From contig NZ_CP017704.1 of the NCBI RefSeq assembly GCF_002243645.1, positions 1,279,501-1,343,500 on the forward strand: a stretch of 64,000 bases of DNA, read 5' to 3'. Below the pieces are notes generated by a model. It did no database searches. It saw only the letters and a program-made list of their open reading frames with translations, and had not been told where the DNA came from. Each line of letters opens with the position of its first letter. Position 1 is the first letter of the stretch. A program made the position numbers and the translations under genes. This document shows positions 61,450-64,000 of this stretch, one piece after another. The stretch is from Peribacillus simplex NBRC 15720 = DSM 1321. GTDB lineage: Bacteria > Bacillota > Bacilli > Bacillales > DSM-1321.

Positions 61450-63099
61450 TTAATAACGATAAACCCTCGTTTCATATGGACGTAAATCAATAAAGGACAC
61501 CTCAGGACAATCCTCATAATTAGCTAGCAAAAGTTCCATTTCCCCCCAATAAGAAAGGTCAATTTGGTGGTGATTCATACTAAAGTTACATACTACCATT
61601 ACTGAATTATCATTCATACTTCTTGTATAAATATAAAGTTCAGGGTGATCTTCCCATAATAATTCATATTCCCCATACACAAGGACCTGATGTTTTTTTC
61701 GAAGTTCAATCATCTTTTTATAAAAATGATAAATGGACAACGGATCATTTTTCTGCTGTTCTACATTAATGGCGCGATAATTCGGATTAACCCTCATCCA
61801 AGGTGTGCCGTGCGTGAATCCGCCATTTTCAATATCATTCCATTGCATCGGTGTTCGTGAATTATCACGGCCGCTATGCCATATAATGTTCATGATTTCA
61901 TCATGCGGACGACCTTTGGAGGTCTCTATCCGGTAAAAGTTTTTCATTCCTACATCATCATAATCATCAATCGAATCAAATTGGACATTCGTCATGCCAA
62001 TTTCCTGACCTTGATAAATAAAAGGTGTGCCTTGCATGAAAAAGTAAAGAGCCCCAATCATTTTTGCGCTTTCCAACCAGTATTGATGATCATTTCCCCA
62101 GGTGGACACACTTCTTGGCTGATCATGATTTTCAAAAAACAAAGCATTCCATCCTTTGTTTTTCAGCCCCTTTTGCCATTTGGTCATTGTGCGCTTTAAC
62201 CCCTGAACATCAACAGCGTGATTCTGTCCCCTATTCCAAAGTCCAAGATGTTCAAATTGAAATATCATATTGAACTTCCCATTCGATTCCCCGACCCATT
62301 CCTCCGCCTGCTCAATCCTGACGCCATTGGCCTCACCAACCGTCATGATATCATACTTAGAGAAAGTCTCTTCTTTCAACTCCTGAAGGTAATCCAGAAT
62401 CCCGTCCTGATTGGTGTGCATTTCAAACGCAGGTACATACTGATGCCAATAAGGATTGGGCATATCCGGAAGGCCTTCACGCTTATGAATATGCGTGATC
62501 GCATCAATCCGGAAGCCATCGATTCCCTTATCGAGCCACCAATTGACCATTTCATATAATGCCTGTCGCACATCAGTATTTTTCCAGTTTAAGTCGGGCT
62601 GCTTTTCAGCAAATAAATGTAAATAGTATTGATTGGTCCTTTCATCGAATTTCCAGGCACTTCCGGAAAAGATGCTTTCCCAATTATTAGGCTCACGACC
62701 GTCCTGCCCATCCCTCCATATATACCAATCCCGTTTCGGATTATCGCGGGACGAACGTGACTCTACGAACCAGGGGTGCTCATCACTTGTATGATTCAAA
62801 ACAAGATCGAGTATCACCTTCATTCCACGTCCGTGGACATCTTTCAATAACAGATCAATATCTTCGATTGATCCGAATTCATCGGAAACTGCTTGATAAT
62901 CACTAATATCATATCCATTATCCGCATTGGGCGATTTATAAAACGGGCAAATCCAAATAACATCTATCCCTAATTCCTGCAGATAGTCAAGCTTTGAAAT
63001 CAAACCCTTTATATCTCCGACTCCATCACCATTACTATCCATGAAACTGCGCGGGTATATTTGATAGCAAACCGCTTCTTTCCACCAGGTCTTATTCAT
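61450..63099 (-). CDS. Alpha-glucosidase / oligo-1,6-glucosidase (GH13)
   Basis: A cytoplasmic GH13 enzyme of 549 residues that hydrolyses short alpha-glucosides such as maltose or isomaltose, similar to B. subtilis MalL. Motifs are VICYQIYPRSF-like opening (AVCYQIYPRSF), DLVLNHTSDEHPWF (about 97-110), the nucleophile Asp in GIDGFRIDAITHI, the acid Glu in VGEANGV, and FENHDQPRS with the third Asp. ATG 63099 has GGGAGG 7 bases upstream. It lies 79 bases after the surface amylase and is followed by a LacI-type regulator. The bond specificity cannot be fixed by eye. Confidence 0.92.
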   Translation of the reverse strand: MNKTWWKEAVCYQIYPRSFMDSNGDGVGDIKGLISKLDYLQELGIDVIWICPFYKSPNADNGYDISDYQAVSDEFGSIEDIDLLLKDVHGRGMKVILDLVLNHTSDEHPWFVESRSSRDNPKRDWYIWRDGQDGREPNNWESIFSGSAWKFDERTNQYYLHLFAEKQPDLNWKNTDVRQALYEMVNWWLDKGIDGFRIDAITHIHKREGLPDMPNPYWHQYVPAFEMHTNQDGILDYLQELKEETFSKYDIMTVGEANGVRIEQAEEWVGESNGKFNMIFQFEHLGLWNRGQNHAVDVQGLKRTMTKWQKGLKNKGWNALFFENHDQPRSVSTWGNDHQYWLESAKMIGALYFFMQGTPFIYQGQEIGMTNVQFDSIDDYDDVGMKNFYRIETSKGRPHDEIMNIIWHSGRDNSRTPMQWNDIENGGFTHGTPWMRVNPNYRAINVEQQKNDPLSIYHFYKKMIELRKKHQVLVYGEYELLWEDHPELYIYTRSMNDNSVMVVCNFSMNHHQIDLSYWGEMELLLANYEDCPEVSFIDLRPYETRVYRY

Positions 63100-63178
63100 G
63101 CTGTAACCTCCCGATCCTGTTTTCCACAAAGCCTTAGGGACAATGTTTGGCGGCTACCGACAATCGAGAGGCATATGA

Positions 63179-64000
63179 TTATTTTGGTTGGTTCCGTTTT
63201 GAACGCTTAATAACCAAAGCAATGAATATACCAAAAATAAGAAGAACTAATCCTATAACTAACAGGTAAGGAATATTAATAATCGACTTAGGTGACAGCG
63301 TGTAAACTTCTGTCGTCTCCCTATCGATTACGATAGAGTAACTGTTGTCCTTACTGCGGACCAGATCCCCATTCAGCATACCTCTCAACTCTTTATTACT
63401 TTCAAGTTCCTTATCAGTAAGGTTTATCGTTTGAGTTTTAGTCGTATTGTTCATGGCGACGACAATCGTTTCATCACCATAAACACGCTTGAATACCGAA
63501 GTTCCAACTTTTTCATATAAAAGCTCCATATCCCCTTTTACCAATGCCGGGTACATGTCTCTGAGATCAGAAAGCTTTGTTATATATTCCACCAATTCCT
63601 GTTCTGTCTTAAAATTCATCAACTTATGATTATCCGGGGCAATATCACCATTTAAGGCAATTTCCGATCCATAAAATACGATTGGCACCCCTGGCATCGT
63701 ATATAGATACGACAGCGCCATTCTCCATCTGGTACCTGGGTTTTCGTTATGATCGGCTGCATCCTTTGTAAAACGGGGCATTCCCTGAGTATCCATGAAC
63801 AATGCCTGATGGGCATTGCCCCCTAGTTCATCTTCGCTTTTCGCAAACGCATTAAAAATAGGTTTCAATTCTTTATCGGGTGCAGCAAATGCTTCCCGTA
63901 GCTCAGCATTTTGCGGATAAGCCATAAAAGCATCGATACCCGTCTTCTTGTAGCTTGAAATCAAATCGGCATCACCTTGTACATCGCCGATTGTATAGAA
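63179..64000 (-). CDS. Cell-surface alpha-amylase family enzyme, N-terminus beyond window
   Basis: The C-terminal 273 residues of a GH13 enzyme. The frame is open through the window end (FYTIGDVQGDAD at the edge), so the real start lies outside. Visible parts are the end of the catalytic barrel (ALFMDTQGMPRFTKDAAD and MPGVPIVFYGSEIALNG), then a beta domain, and a C-terminal membrane helix (YLLVIGLVLLIFGIFIALVI) with a basic tail KRSKRNQPK. The helix implies that the enzyme is anchored outside, making oligosaccharides for the glucosidase encoded next. Its precise specificity (amylase or neopullulanase) is unknown. Confidence 0.85.
   Translation of the reverse strand, partial: FYTIGDVQGDADLISSYKKTGIDAFMAYPQNAELREAFAAPDKELKPIFNAFAKSEDELGGNAHQALFMDTQGMPRFTKDAADHNENPGTRWRMALSYLYTMPGVPIVFYGSEIALNGDIAPDNHKLMNFKTEQELVEYITKLSDLRDMYPALVKGDMELLYEKVGTSVFKRVYGDETIVVAMNNTTKTQTINLTDKELESNKELRGMLNGDLVRSKDNSYSIVIDRETTEVYTLSPKSIINIPYLLVIGLVLLIFGIFIALVIKRSKRNQPK

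Overview
The window looks like a chromosomal segment of an aerobic, endospore-forming Bacillaceae bacterium, most likely in or near Peribacillus (the former Bacillus simplex group). Reasons: spore genes (spoVAC, spoVAD, cotO, yjcA, a GerAB remnant), competence and stress genes (coiA, comZ, mecA, spx, yjbH), low G+C, strong GGAGG ribosome sites, and a gene order that follows B. subtilis in reverse (fabI, prpE, rluD-like, nadF, relQ, yjbK, cwlQ, yjbI, yjbH, pepF, coiA, mecA, spx, yjbC, trpS, yjbA, yjaZ, fabF, fabH, comZ, yjaV, yjaU, yjzD, yjzC, argF-carBA-argDBJC, yitW, yitV, yitU, yitT, yitS, yitK). The species name is inference.

Layout. 1-3.8 kb: spore germination and coat genes. 3.8-6.1 kb: fabI (FapR operator) and mgtE. 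6.2-13.5 kb: prpE, the rluD-like/nadF/relQ set, yjbK, cwlQ, yjbI-yjbH, then two tandem copies of a RoxS/RsaE small RNA with redox-type operators. 13.5-21.5 kb: pepF, coiA, cls, mecA, spx, yjbC and a Bacillaceae-type noncoding repeat. 21.6-31.6 kb: a secreted DUF4015 protein, trpS, yjbA, yjaZ, fabF-fabH (second FapR operator), comZ, yjaV, yjaU, yjzD. 31.7-34.3 kb: clpB under a perfect CtsR operator. 34.5-39.6 kb: a 3-hydroxybenzoate/gentisate catabolic operon with a divergent IclR regulator, inserted into the conserved backbone. 39.6-40.4 kb: yjzC and a decayed IS1182-type transposase. 40.4-49.9 kb: the arginine operon argCJBD-carAB-argF. 50-60 kb: fnr, moaA, the yit genes, small stress or spore proteins, an SDR and a metallo-beta-lactamase-fold hydrolase. 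60-64 kb: a LacI regulator, an alpha-glucosidase and a cell-surface alpha-amylase cut by the window end.

How the genes work together. The two FapR operators tie fabI to fabH-fabF in fatty acid synthesis. Spx, its adaptor YjbH, MecA, ClpB and RelQ form a proteostasis and stress group. The RoxS pair, the Rex-type palindromes, truncated hemoglobin YjbI and Fnr point to control by oxygen, NO or NADH. The most interesting features are the tandem RoxS genes with different operators, and a gentisate operon whose isomerase step seems to be carried by a DinB-fold (thiol-dependent type) protein.
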